From Legionella qingyii (GTDB taxonomy: Bacteria > Pseudomonadota > Gammaproteobacteria > Legionellales > Legionellaceae): a DNA stretch of 64,000 bases. This document shows positions 34,078 to 43,900 of this stretch, piece by piece. Both the position numbers and the translations under genes were made by a program. How positions within the stretch are numbered: the stretch's first letter is position 1; each line of letters begins with the position of its first letter. The notes under the pieces were generated by a model. That model made no database searches and had not been told where the DNA came from. It was given only the letters and a program-made list of their open reading frames with translations. The stretch is taken from assembly GCF_003184185.1 (NCBI RefSeq), contig NZ_QHJG01000005.1, positions 111,273 to 175,272 on the forward strand, in the 5' to 3' direction.

Positions 34078-34626
34078 ATGTTAACTGTTGGTCAAAAAAT
34101 TCCAGAATTTTCTATTGTTGCAGCAAAACCTGGTTTTAATAATCATGAAGAACATGGTGTGAGTGCATTTGAAGTGATTACTGAAAAAAGTTTTCCGGGG
34201 AAATGGAAAGTACTTTTTTTCTATCCTAAAGATTTTACTTTCGTATGTCCAACAGAAATTGTGGAGTTTGCAAAATTAAACAGCGAATTTAACGATAGAG
34301 ATACGGTAGTACTTGGAGGGAGTACTGATAATGAGTTTGTTAAATTGGCTTGGCGAAGAGAACATAAGGACTTAGATAAGTTAGATCAGTACAGTTTTGC
34401 TGATGTGCATGGAAAATTAACTGATGGTTTTGGTATTAGGGATGAGGAAAGTGGGTGTGCTTTAAGGGCAACATTTATTATTGATCCGAACAATGTGATT
34501 CAACATGTTAGTGTCAATTCATTAAATGTTGGGCGTAATCCTCAAGAAATATTGCGTATTTTGGATGCCTTGCAGACTGATGAGTTGTGTCCTTGTAATC
34601 GTCCTATTGGTGGTGAAACATTATAG
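34078..34626 (+). CDS. ahpC: Alkyl hydroperoxide reductase AhpC (2-Cys peroxiredoxin)
   Basis: This peroxiredoxin reduces hydrogen peroxide and organic peroxides. The 182-residue product has the peroxidatic Cys57 in FYPKDFTFVCPTE and C-terminal Cys171/Cys173 (ELCPC) as resolving cysteines. The GGSTDNEFVKLAWRREH segment fits the actinobacterial/Legionella AhpC type that works with AhpD. ATG 34078 follows GAGGAG. ahpD begins 56 bp later, giving a peroxidase-reductant pair under the divergent OxyR. Confidence 0.95.
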   Translation: MLTVGQKIPEFSIVAAKPGFNNHEEHGVSAFEVITEKSFPGKWKVLFFYPKDFTFVCPTEIVEFAKLNSEFNDRDTVVLGGSTDNEFVKLAWRREHKDLDKLDQYSFADVHGKLTDGFGIRDEESGCALRATFIIDPNNVIQHVSVNSLNVGRNPQEILRILDALQTDELCPCNRPIGGETL

Positions 34627-34682
34627 GCCTGAGCAAAATTCAGAAGTTCTTATCGATAAGAGCTTCTGCAAAGGAGAGTACT

Positions 34683-35216
34683 ATGTCTATAGAACAATTG
34701 AAACAAATGATACCCGATTTTGCTAAGGATATTCGTCTAAATGTGAGTAATATATTCGGCAATGTCTCGCAATCAGGTTTAACAGAAACCCAATTTTATG
34801 GAGTTGCATTAGCTGTTGCTTACACTTTAAAAAATAAGCGGATTATCGATGCCGTTAAAACAGAGGGTACATCTTACATAACCGCTGAATTGGATCAGGC
34901 TGTAAAAACAGCAACTGCTTTGATGGCAATGAATAATATATATTATCGGGCAATTCATTTGGCAGAAAACAAAGAACTTTTATCAATGCCTGCTAATTTG
35001 CGTATGAATGGTATGTTAAATCCTGGGGTACCTAAAACTGATTTTGAGTTATTCGCTTTGGCCGTATCTGCAATCAACGGTTGTGGGATGTGCATCCATT
35101 CACATATAAGGCAATTGTTGGAGCATGAGTTAAACAAGGTTGCAGTACAGTCTGTGCTTCGTATTGCAGCGATTTTAAATGCATTGTCCTTTGTTTTATC
35201 ACACGATGAACTCTAA
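34683..35216 (+). CDS. ahpD: Alkylhydroperoxidase AhpD
   Basis: AhpD is the disulfide reductase partner that recycles AhpC. The 177-residue product has the family's proton-relay set: Glu122, Cys134-x-x-Cys137 in GCGMCIHSH, and His141, spaced as in the M. tuberculosis enzyme (E118, C130, C133, H137). The ATG follows AAGGAG. It is co-directional with ahpC and followed by a stable hairpin, so ahpCD is a compact operon. Confidence 0.94.
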   Translation: MSIEQLKQMIPDFAKDIRLNVSNIFGNVSQSGLTETQFYGVALAVAYTLKNKRIIDAVKTEGTSYITAELDQAVKTATALMAMNNIYYRAIHLAENKELLSMPANLRMNGMLNPGVPKTDFELFALAVSAINGCGMCIHSHIRQLLEHELNKVAVQSVLRIAAILNALSFVLSHDEL

Positions 35217-35222
35217 ATGGGT

Positions 35223-35258
35223 AGTTCTGGGTTAGGGTTTAAAATCTAACCCGGAACT
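35223..35258. terminator. Hairpin after ahpD
   Basis: AGTTCTGGGTTAG pairs with CTAACCCGGAACT over 13 positions (one G-T), with a 10-base loop. It lies in the convergent gap between ahpD and the PspC gene and may act in both directions. Confidence 0.65.
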
Positions 35259-35298
35259 AAAAGGTCCTCTCTTTCTTTGAAGTGTGCTTGATCTATGC

Positions 35299-35511
35299 TT
35301 ATGCGTCTTGCCAGCCCTCGGGCTCTAAAGGAATAATGAGCCATAATATGAGGTATGCGATAAGTGCTGTGCCTCCAATGAGGAAGAAAATCACAAATAT
35401 AATTCTCATCCATACCGGGTCGACACCAAAATAAACTCCTAAACCACCGCATACTCCAGCAATTTTTCGATCTTTACGAGAGCGCCATAACTTTTTGTAG
35501 GGTTGAGTCAT
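35299..35511 (-). CDS. PspC-domain small membrane protein
   Basis: A 70-residue PspC-domain protein. The motif KIAGVCGGLGVYFGVDPVWMR (about residues 15-35) is diagnostic, followed by one membrane helix (about 38-60). PspC proteins sense or respond to inner-membrane stress. No other psp gene is nearby, so a full phage-shock operon is not implied. It ends convergently with ahpCD. Confidence 0.88.
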   Translation of the reverse strand: MTQPYKKLWRSRKDRKIAGVCGGLGVYFGVDPVWMRIIFVIFFLIGGTALIAYLILWLIIPLEPEGWQDA

Positions 35512-35545
35512 AATTTACCTTCAATGAATGTTCCTAACAATTTAG

Positions 35546-36772
35546 TTAGGATTGTGATAGCCATTTTTTTCCTTCAACAAGACGAGCAACCATCATACTG
35601 CTTATACTATTACATGTTACATTAAGCATCGTTGCAAGTGGATCAATAATAATACTAATTGCCGCAATTGCTATTAAAACTGAAGGAGGAAATCCATAGA
35701 CACTGAGTATGAGTAACTCACCAAGCATGCCTCCACTTGGAATTGCTCCCATTACTGTGCCAACTAATAATGAAATTCCTAGGGCGGTAAGCAACACACT
35801 GGGGCTTGAAAAGTTTAAGTGAAAGATTCCAAATAAAAAAGCAATCTTAAACACCCCACCTATTACCGATCCATCTTTATGGATGATGGTACCCAAAGGA
35901 ATGACTGTTTCATAAATTTCAGGAGCGACCCGCATTTTTTTTGCTGCCAGTAAATTAGCAGGAATACTCGCAGCACTACTGCAGGTGGCAATTGCAGTAA
36001 CTCCGGGTAAAAAAATAGCACTCCAAAATAATTTTATACCTTTAGTTTTCCCAGCAAAATAGGCAAATGCTGTCGAAGCAATAATAAAATAAATTATTCC
36101 AGATGAATAATAAAGAACCGCAATTCTCAGGTAATTAGCCATCAACTGAGGGCCTAAGTCATGGACTAACACCGCGAAATAAGCAAAAAAACCAAATGGC
36201 GCGTAATACATAATCAAAGCGAAAACACGCATGAACGTTTCTTCACCTGCTTTTAAAAAATCAACAAATATCGTTCCTTTTTCATTTTTACTCGATGCAG
36301 CCAGGCCCACCAGGATTGAAAATACAATGAGTGCCAGAATATGCTGCTGCGAAAGAAGTTTGCTAAATTCAGGAACAGTAAATATATCAGCAATTTGATT
36401 AAGGAAACTTAATGCAGACGTTTTTTCTGGAACATTGAGTGTTAATGCGACTCCTTGAGCAGGAGGAAACAGGCTTACAATGAAAAGCGCAAAAACGGCG
36501 GCTATGATTCCGGTAAACAGAAATACAATCATCATATAAAAAGCAATCTTACCCAGTTTACCCATAGAGCCAATTCGTGCGATTGCTGAAGAAACACTAA
36601 AAAAAATTAAAGGGACAATTGCTGTAAAAATTAGGTTAAGAAAAATTTCTCCAAAAGGCTTTAAATAGAGCGTAGCCGGCCCCAAAAAGTATCCTGTGAG
36701 GCCTCCTAGCAAAATGGCTGTAATTAAAATAAACGGAAAAAAATAAGGTCCAAAAGTTTTTTGGGTGCTCAT
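35546..36772 (-). CDS. Dicarboxylate/amino acid:cation symporter (DAACS family)
   Basis: A 408-residue inner-membrane transporter of the glutamate/C4-dicarboxylate symporter family (SLC1-like). Marks are the N-terminal GLTGYFLGP, FFSVSSAIARIG, the serine-rich hairpin ATCSSAASIPANL, PLGTIIHKDGSV (the family PLGATINMDG) and the C-terminal IIDPLATMLNVTCN. About eight helices and two re-entrant loops are expected. The substrate is likely an acidic amino acid or serine/threonine, but the sequence does not decide. It stands alone on the minus strand. Confidence 0.88.
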   Translation of the reverse strand: MSTQKTFGPYFFPFILITAILLGGLTGYFLGPATLYLKPFGEIFLNLIFTAIVPLIFFSVSSAIARIGSMGKLGKIAFYMMIVFLFTGIIAAVFALFIVSLFPPAQGVALTLNVPEKTSALSFLNQIADIFTVPEFSKLLSQQHILALIVFSILVGLAASSKNEKGTIFVDFLKAGEETFMRVFALIMYYAPFGFFAYFAVLVHDLGPQLMANYLRIAVLYYSSGIIYFIIASTAFAYFAGKTKGIKLFWSAIFLPGVTAIATCSSAASIPANLLAAKKMRVAPEIYETVIPLGTIIHKDGSVIGGVFKIAFLFGIFHLNFSSPSVLLTALGISLLVGTVMGAIPSGGMLGELLILSVYGFPPSVLIAIAAISIIIDPLATMLNVTCNSISSMMVARLVEGKKWLSQS

Positions 36773-36960
36773 TACTATTGCCCTGAACTATTTTTAGGAA
36801 CTGTTGTTATTGTATCTTCTTGCCTATGTAACATGCTACCTATTGATACACATTTAGTAAAATCCAATGCATGAAATGTGAAGTATTTTAATTTTTCAGA
36901 CCAATTTTTTATCATTAAAATTCAGTAAGATACCGATATATTGGGTATAAAATGCAATAA

Positions 36961-36989
36961 TTGAATCAATAGTTCCCACCGTGTATAAT
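36961..36989 (+). promoter_or_regulatory. Promoter of the PPPY-protein gene
   Basis: TTGAAT (36961-36966) and TATAAT (36984-36989) are separated by exactly 17 bp. The predicted transcript start is about 33 bases before the ATG. No PmrA- or CpxR-type box was recognised. Confidence 0.65.
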
Positions 36990-37028
36990 CGACTGCGCTT
37001 CTAATGTAACCCACTTGTGAGGATCTTT

Positions 37029-38504
37029 ATGCCTACAGCTAATCCAGTTGTTTACAATCACGCTGCTCTCCTATCCTGGCAGAAAGAATTAACCCCACTC
37101 GAACTGCAAATATCAGAACATTTACAATTCGTTGAACACCAGAGGCAACAGCTTGGTCCGAGCGAAGAAGAATTAAGATCCCTGAATTTACGTATTTCTT
37201 TAATTGAACACCAGATTTCTATGGATATTGGGCTGGCTCAGGATTTCATGCGTCCTAAGACGCATTATTATGGAGAATATATTCGGGTACTGGATACCTT
37301 TGGATTGCAACTGGAGTTAAGTCGTTTGGAAGAGCAACGTGATAGAGTCAAACGAACTATGTATCCATATGAGCAAGCAATTATTGAAGCCCAAAAGCGT
37401 TTGCAGGAATTATTTTCTCGGAGAGACTGGTTAAATGAGCATATTCCAGCTGCACAGTTATTTTTAGAAACATTACAACAAAATCCTATGAAGTCGGTTC
37501 AGGATTTGACCAATAGGATTTGGGAAGCATTCGTTAATTATGAAGATACGCACTTGGTCGGCCTTTCTCCTCAGGTACGTATTTGCTTGATGGCTGTTCA
37601 ATATATGAATCTACTAACTGCCTACCCTGGAGTCGGTGATCCTGGCTATCTGAATCAAGTCCATCGCAGCAATTATCTTCGTTTGTGTGGTTTGTTATGG
37701 GATATGTACTCTAACGTAAAAGAAGAAAATAAAGATGCTGAGTTTGAGAATGTTCTAAGACGCCTTGTTGAAAGTGCTCATGTTGCGCAACATGGTGATT
37801 TACCTTATCCAATGTTAACAGGTTATAGTGCGACTGCCTGGTTTGAAAGTAATAAACAAACTGCACCAGCCTATTTTGCAATTCAAGAACAATATTTGCC
37901 CATTTTAGAAGAACAAACCCTTAACAATGGACTTGCTTTTATTACTCAGAATACACCGTTAAAGCCTACGGCACTTCAAAAGCACATCATGAATGCGGCC
38001 AATTTAATTGATGCAGAAGTGAAATTTAAAAAGCAAAATCATGAGGAAATTGATTACCATTTTTATGGCCGAACTCTTCAAGTACTGGGCGGATCTTTGG
38101 TTAATCCTACAGATAAGCAATTAGCGACACGTTTAGGAAAAATCGCTGAACATGCATCCGGAAACAAATCCATTGGTAAGGAAGTTTTAGGCGGTCTGCT
38201 CATTGTATTTGGGGCATTGCTCATTTGTTCTAGTATTGCTGGTTTTATCACTACTTTTGGTTCGAGTTCTGTACTAAGTGCCTGGGGTATTTCATTAGGG
38301 CTAAGTTTATTAGAAACAGAACTTGTTTTTGGGGTTGCCTCTACTCTAGCAGCAGCTACTGGAGTTGGATTAACATTTTTTGCGGGTCCTAAAGCTATTG
38401 AATCAGGAGCACGTAAAGGTTTATCTCAAGAACTTATAGATATTAAAGAAGGGATTGAGAACTATGATGACCCTCCACCCTATAGTGCGGTTGTCTTAAA
38501 TTAA
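37029..38504 (+). CDS. Putative Dot/Icm effector with C-terminal PPPY motif
   Basis: A 491-residue protein with no recognised enzymatic domain. The N-terminal half is alpha-helical with coiled-coil character (about residues 15-145, rich in Leu/Glu/Gln/Arg). A helical middle region follows. Two long hydrophobic stretches (about 387-410 and 417-448) could insert in a membrane. The extreme C-terminus reads DDPPPYSAV, containing a PPxY motif, the ligand for WW domains of eukaryotic NEDD4-type ubiquitin ligases. ATG 37029 follows GAGGAT and a good promoter. The architecture (coiled coil, two TM segments, eukaryotic short motif) suggests a translocated effector, which is inference. Confidence 0.65.
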   Translation: MPTANPVVYNHAALLSWQKELTPLELQISEHLQFVEHQRQQLGPSEEELRSLNLRISLIEHQISMDIGLAQDFMRPKTHYYGEYIRVLDTFGLQLELSRLEEQRDRVKRTMYPYEQAIIEAQKRLQELFSRRDWLNEHIPAAQLFLETLQQNPMKSVQDLTNRIWEAFVNYEDTHLVGLSPQVRICLMAVQYMNLLTAYPGVGDPGYLNQVHRSNYLRLCGLLWDMYSNVKEENKDAEFENVLRRLVESAHVAQHGDLPYPMLTGYSATAWFESNKQTAPAYFAIQEQYLPILEEQTLNNGLAFITQNTPLKPTALQKHIMNAANLIDAEVKFKKQNHEEIDYHFYGRTLQVLGGSLVNPTDKQLATRLGKIAEHASGNKSIGKEVLGGLLIVFGALLICSSIAGFITTFGSSSVLSAWGISLGLSLLETELVFGVASTLAAATGVGLTFFAGPKAIESGARKGLSQELIDIKEGIENYDDPPPYSAVVLN

Positions 38505-38540
38505 TTTATCTCTGCTTCATTGCATCACGACACTATACTC

Positions 38541-38546
38541 TATAAT
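38541..38546 (+). promoter_or_regulatory. Candidate -10 of the HDAC-like gene
   Basis: TATAAT lies 68 bases before the start, with TTGCAT 15 bp upstream (38520-38525). A TATACT at 38534-38539 overlaps the spacer. Transcripts from here would carry the 38560-38590 hairpin in their leader. Confidence 0.4.
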
Positions 38547-38559
38547 CTAGTAGAAAATT

Positions 38560-38590
38560 AAAGGAGTTTGGCTTATACCAAAACTCCTTT
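38560..38590 (+). terminator. Hairpin between the PPPY-protein and HDAC-like genes
   Basis: AAAGGAGTTTGG pairs with CCAAAACTCCTTT (12 pairs, one bulge) around a 6-base loop. It may terminate the upstream gene or act as a leader hairpin of the downstream gene. It is 24 bases before the downstream ATG. Confidence 0.6.
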
Positions 38591-38613
38591 GCTCCTTACT
38601 TTCATATGGATTA

Positions 38614-39900
38614 ATGAAGATGAAGCAAAAATATTTTTTTGGACATAAGGTTTCTCCTAATACACATAACGCTCAAGAATGTTGTATTCAAATTCCATCG
38701 CCCCAGGATATAGAGCAAATGCATGCGATGCCGGCAGGTGCGGATGAAGATCAATTTGAACGCTTAAAAAATATGACTCAGTTGATTGCAAAAATTCAAT
38801 CAACTGATTCTTCATTATCTGTAGCTACTACCGATTTAGTGAAGCTGCCGAAACACTGGAATCAATTATTTGCTGCAATGAAGAAAGGAGATGCGGAAGT
38901 TGCATTGACTCTTCTAGCTCAATTTCCTGAAGAAGATGAAATTCTCCAGGCATTATTAGCAGTACATACACTAAAATATTTGCAGGAACTCATTATTTAT
39001 TGCATTCAAGCACAAAAAAAAGGATGGAAACAATTATCCCCAGATATCCTTATTACACCTGGAGCATTTGAAGTATTGATTAAAGATATTGCAATGACTT
39101 TGTTTCATTCGGGAAAAATACATTTTTCTTTTGGCCTGCCGACGCACCATGCGTACAGTGATGAGGGAAGTGGCTTTTGTATTTTAAATAAGTCAGCAGT
39201 GTTAATTAAATACCTGCAGCACTTATCGAGTAAACCATTGAAACACATTATTGTTGGAACTGATGTAAATCGAGACAATGGCCTATGCGATATTTTGATG
39301 AATTCTGCTTCAGATATGGATATACATCATATCGATATTTTTGACTCAAGGGTTTATCCCCAGCAAGATGATGCCTTTATTACTAAAGCATTCAAACAGA
39401 GTGCAACAGATGTTGGACAAAAAATTCAGGCATGGCAACGAGGCAGTTTTAAATATTTTGCAGTAGATTTAAGTCTTACTGTACGTAAACCCGGTTTGAT
39501 ACATCCTGCTTTAGTTTTTGCATTAGAAAAAATTAAAGAAGAAATAAAACTGGCTCAAACGAACCAACAGAAAGTCGCTCTATTTCTGCCAACAGGTTGG
39601 GACTCTCATGAAGAGGAAACCGCTTATTGTGGTAAATTTGTTGATGGTCACTTAATGGGACGTGCCGAGGCGCGAAAAACTCGTTTTAACGCAACAGACT
39701 TAACCTTTTTTTATGAGAATTTATTTAAGATATATCAAGAGAATAAAAGCTGCATTGAAAAAGTATATTGGGGGTTAGAAGGAGGATATGATCAAGAAAT
39801 GTATGAGCAACAAATTCAATTATTAATATCACTAGTTTTAAAAGATATAGTCCATCAGGATACAAGTGAACTCGTACCTGATAGTCCTAAAAACTTTTAA
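38614..39900 (+). CDS. Histone deacetylase-like protein, probable Dot/Icm effector (LphD-like)
   Basis: A 428-residue protein of the HDAC/acetylpolyamine-hydrolase superfamily. Aligning by motif gives the His pair His178-His179 (LPTHHAYSD), GSGFCILNKSAV (185-196), the metal-site segment GTDVNRDNG (215-223), TGWDSHEEE with Asp330, and LEGGYD with catalytic Tyr392. The canonical D-x-H zinc pair appears as Asp217-Val-Asn219. L. pneumophila LphD is a translocated histone H3 deacetylase whose catalytic Tyr I recall as Y392, so this is plausibly its ortholog. Residues 1-160 are a helical extension. Starts at 38614 or 38620 are both possible. Secretion and target are inferred. Confidence 0.8.
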   Translation: MKMKQKYFFGHKVSPNTHNAQECCIQIPSPQDIEQMHAMPAGADEDQFERLKNMTQLIAKIQSTDSSLSVATTDLVKLPKHWNQLFAAMKKGDAEVALTLLAQFPEEDEILQALLAVHTLKYLQELIIYCIQAQKKGWKQLSPDILITPGAFEVLIKDIAMTLFHSGKIHFSFGLPTHHAYSDEGSGFCILNKSAVLIKYLQHLSSKPLKHIIVGTDVNRDNGLCDILMNSASDMDIHHIDIFDSRVYPQQDDAFITKAFKQSATDVGQKIQAWQRGSFKYFAVDLSLTVRKPGLIHPALVFALEKIKEEIKLAQTNQQKVALFLPTGWDSHEEETAYCGKFVDGHLMGRAEARKTRFNATDLTFFYENLFKIYQENKSCIEKVYWGLEGGYDQEMYEQQIQLLISLVLKDIVHQDTSELVPDSPKNF

Positions 39901-39947
39901 GAAATATGTCTTATCCGCAAGCAGAGCCGCCTGGTTAGGCAAGGTAT

Positions 39948-40625
39948 TCAAGGCAAATAATAAAAGGGATTTGGCAACTTAAATACCTTTTGAGCATATC
40001 CACCTTTAAGATCACTATATTGATCTCCTATGGAGGCTACAATGGTGTAGCCTTTTTCCGTGAGCATTTTTCGTGTATGTGATTTAAACGGAATAATGGA
40101 TTTTGAGGAATAATTCATGGGGCGCAAATACAGACCTGACCATCCGGTATAACCTGCTTTGTGTAAATTTTTCTCTGTTGCTTGTCGCTCAGATTCATTT
40201 CTGCCTGTGACAAAAAATACTTTAATACCATGATTTCGTGCATCTCGATATAAAGTGAGCATAGGTTTGATTGCCGGGGCATTAGCAGCCATTATGTCTT
40301 GATGATACGCTTTGCGATTTCCACCAAAATCACGTTCAATCATGTACTTATAATTCGATAAGCTGGTTTCATCGATGTCTAGAACCAGAGCGAGCTTTTT
40401 ATGCGATTTATCTTTTAGATTTAATTCAACTTGTTGATCAATATATTTTTGGGCTTTTTTAATAACTTGTGTTAACTCTTTTTGATAAAGACCTGAATTA
40501 TAATAACTTTTTAGTTCATTTTTTACTAAGGTGAGATTCGGTGGATCTGAAAAAATTGGATTTGAAAAAAGAAACGCCACACCAAGTGCAATTAGAGTGA
40601 GTGATTTATTGAGAAAACGCGTCAT
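39948..40625 (-). CDS. Exported acid phosphatase, HAD superfamily IIIB
   Basis: A 225-residue periplasmic or secreted phosphatase of the class B acid phosphatase/lipoprotein e(P4) group. The signal peptide covers about 26 residues. HAD motif I is LVLDIDETSLSNY (nucleophile Asp in DxD, about residue 83). Motif II is VFFVTGRNES, and motif IV is ASIGDQYSDLKGG. No lipobox Cys is present, so it is soluble rather than a lipoprotein. It converges with the HDAC-like gene. The substrate, a phosphomonoester such as a nucleotide, is unknown. Confidence 0.85.
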   Translation of the reverse strand: MTRFLNKSLTLIALGVAFLFSNPIFSDPPNLTLVKNELKSYYNSGLYQKELTQVIKKAQKYIDQQVELNLKDKSHKKLALVLDIDETSLSNYKYMIERDFGGNRKAYHQDIMAANAPAIKPMLTLYRDARNHGIKVFFVTGRNESERQATEKNLHKAGYTGWSGLYLRPMNYSSKSIIPFKSHTRKMLTEKGYTIVASIGDQYSDLKGGYAQKVFKLPNPFYYLP

Positions 40626-40938
40626 TATTCATCCATTTTTTACTAAATGACAGAATTATATCTTTGTTCATTTGTTTGTCAAATCAGTCCCAAATTAAAG
40701 TTTTAAATAATTATATTTTTGACTTTATTAGAGTGTGTTGACATTTCATTTAATTTCGCCTGCTTTTCCCGCTTTATTGATAAATTGATTTATAAATCAT
40801 TCCCAATTGACATCCGATCATCTGAAAAAATCGCTCACTATAGGATTGGGAACTGGAAAGAGGTTACGTACTTATGTGGATAGCCTATGCATCCTCGGTT
40901 ATAATGCGCTCTTATTTTTGTTTAGAATTGCCATTCTT
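40626..40938. other. Intergenic region upstream of smc
   Basis: No gene is supported. A perfect TATAAT at 40900-40905 lies 34 bases before the smc ATG and is the likely -10; its -35 is weak. The phosphatase promoter must lie in the first part (minus strand), which is very AT-rich. The smc frame is open back to 40807 but has no ribosome site or family similarity there. Confidence 0.5.
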
Positions 40939-43900
40939 ATGCATTTGAAGCAATTAAAATTAGCCGGTTTTAAATCTTTTGTTGACCCTACGGTGGTTCA
41001 TTTTCCGAGTCAATTGGTTGCAGTTGTTGGCCCCAATGGTTGCGGAAAATCGAATATAATCGATGCCGTACGTTGGGTCATGGGGGAGAGTTCTGCGCGA
41101 AATTTGCGTGGTGAATCTATGGCTGATGTGATTTTTAATGGTTCTTCTAATCGGAAATCTGTAGGTCAGGCTTCTGTTGAACTGGTGTTTGATAATAGCC
41201 TTGGACGTTTGACCGGTCCTTTTGCCAGTTATGGAGAAATTGCCGTAAAGCGCATTGTAACTCGCGATGGTGATTCTTCTTATTATTTAAATGGCAGTCG
41301 TTGTCGACGTAAAGACATTACCGATATTTTCCTTGGAACTGGTGCTGGAGCTCGTGGTTATTCAATTATCGGTCAGGGTACTATTTCCCAGTTGATTGAA
41401 GCCCGACCAGAAGACTTAAGAGTATACCTCGAGGAAGCTGCAGGCGTATCCAAATATAAAGAACGACGACGCGAGACCTTACAACGTATTGATCACACGC
41501 GCGAAAATCTAACTCGTGTTGCGGATATCCGAGAAGAACTAGACAAACAATTACAGCGTTTAGAACGTCAGGCTAAAGCGGCGGAACGTTATCTGATTCT
41601 CAAAGATGAAGAGCGCTTATGTCGTGCAGAAATTTTAGCATTAAAATGGCGAGATTTTATTGCCCAACAAGAAGTGAAACAACGTCAAATACAAGAATTC
41701 GCAGTTGGTTATGAACAACAGCAAAGTGCATTAACAAAAGCAAATAAAGACCGGGTCATTTTGAATGAAACCCTGCACGATGCAGAGGAACAATCGCAAC
41801 AAATTCAAGCGAGCTTCTATCAGTTGGGTACTGAAATTGCACGTTTGGAAGAGACCATACAACAGCAAACGCGTGAAAAGAAACGTTTGGAACAAGATCA
41901 ACAGCAAATGCAGGAGGATTGGCGGGTTGCTGCGGAACAACTCAAACATGATAAAGAAGAACTGCTTCAGTGTCAGCAGCACGCATGCGATTTGGAAAAA
42001 CAACTTGAGCAATTAAAGAATCAATTTACAGAACAAGAAGCTAATTGGCTAGATACGCAAAAACAACAGGCAGAATGGGAACTTCGATGGCAAGAGGTTC
42101 AGACTCAAAGCAGTACTCTGAAAAGGGAATTTCAAGTTGCACAAGTTAAAGCGCAGCACCTGGAAGAGAAGCATCAGCAAACCCTTTTAAGATTAGAAAA
42201 GCTTCAATTAGAACAAGAAACCATTTCTGTAGCAGATTTACAACAAACTCGGAAAAATTTAGAGAATCAACATACTAAATTAATTGCAGATCAAGAATTT
42301 GATGAACTTCAACTCAAACAAAGCCAAGAGAGTGCGGAACAATTACGCGCCAAATTACAAGATATAGAACAAAAGCTGCATGGATTACAAGATGATTTCC
42401 ATCAGGCAAACAGTGAGTATGCCGCATTGATGGCCGCTCAACGCGCAGCAAAACAAGGTGTGCAGAGTAATAAAAATACGATTAAGGAATGGTCAGAAAA
42501 GCCCCGATTAATGGATATTTTACAGGTTGAAACCAAATGGCAATCAGCTTGCGAACGTGTGCTTAATGAAGCATTACATGCTTACGTATTGGAAACTTTT
42601 GATGAGTTATGGCCGCACCGAGTACTTTGTGAGCGGCAAGGGGAACATATTGTTACCCTTAGAAAGGGCGATCTCAAATCCGCGACTCATCCACGTCTCA
42701 TAGATAAAATAAAAGGGGATATCCCGGCACATGTATGTCCATTGGAGCATATTTATACTGCGGAACATTTTGATGAAGCATTAAGCTGGTTGCCTGAGCT
42801 GGCAGAGCATGAGTCTATTATAACGCCTGATGGTTTTTGGTTGGGGAAAGGATGGGTGAAATTTGTTACTCCTGAAACCCAGGATGAATTAGGTTTATTG
42901 GCCCGACAACAAAAAATTTCTGATTTATCTGTAGTTGTTCAGGAGTTACAACAAAAAATTGAGATCCTGAGAACAGAACGTGACGAGACCCATCTGCAGT
43001 TACAGAGAAGTCTGAAGGAAATAGAATTACAACAGCTTAATGTGAATGCCAGTAATGAGGCATTAAGAGTAAATAGTGTGGCTTTGAGTGCTAATGAGCA
43101 AGCCATTATTCATGCTGAAAAACAAGCAACCGCTTTAGCATCAGAGTGCGAAGAGTTGAAGCTTATTTTGGAAGAAATGGCAGCAGAAGAATTTGATATA
43201 AAAGAGAAATTGCATTCTTTAGAAGAACAATGTCGAGATTATGAACAACAACATGAGCATTGTCTGCGTGAAAAGCAAGAATGGTTGCAAACTCTGGCAT
43301 TAAAAAATAAACAAATAGAAGAGTCTCGCGTTGTGCTGCATCAAGCAGAGCTGGAATATGATAGAGAACGAAATAAAATACAACAAATTAACGATCGTAT
43401 CCAGCGGGAACAAGAACGTTTAAATATTTTGCAGGAGCGTCTGGAAAATTTAGCGATGCTTTGCTTGCAAACTGAAGGTCCTGGGGAAGAGCTCAACGAA
43501 CAACTGGCCCTACTGTTGCAAAAACATAGTGAAGTGGAATTGCAATTGACTCTTGGTCGAGAGCAGTCATCACAATTAAGGAGCGAACTTGAAGAGTGTG
43601 AGAAAAATATTTTAAACTGTGATTTTGAGGTAAAACGTATCCAAGAACAAATAAGCCAGACTCGGATGGAAGAGCAGGCTTTGGCAGTGCGTGCTAGCTC
43701 CGTACATGAATCGCTTGATGAACTGGGTTTGCAAGCGCAATCATTACTTGAGTTGATTCCTATTGATGTGACCCAAGTTATGCGGGAGGATGAATTAATC
43801 GCTCTTTCTGAAAAAATCAAACGCTTGGGTGCTATTAACCTTGCTGCGATTGAAGAATTTACTGCAGAACAGCAACGTAAAGTATATTTGGATGAACAGT

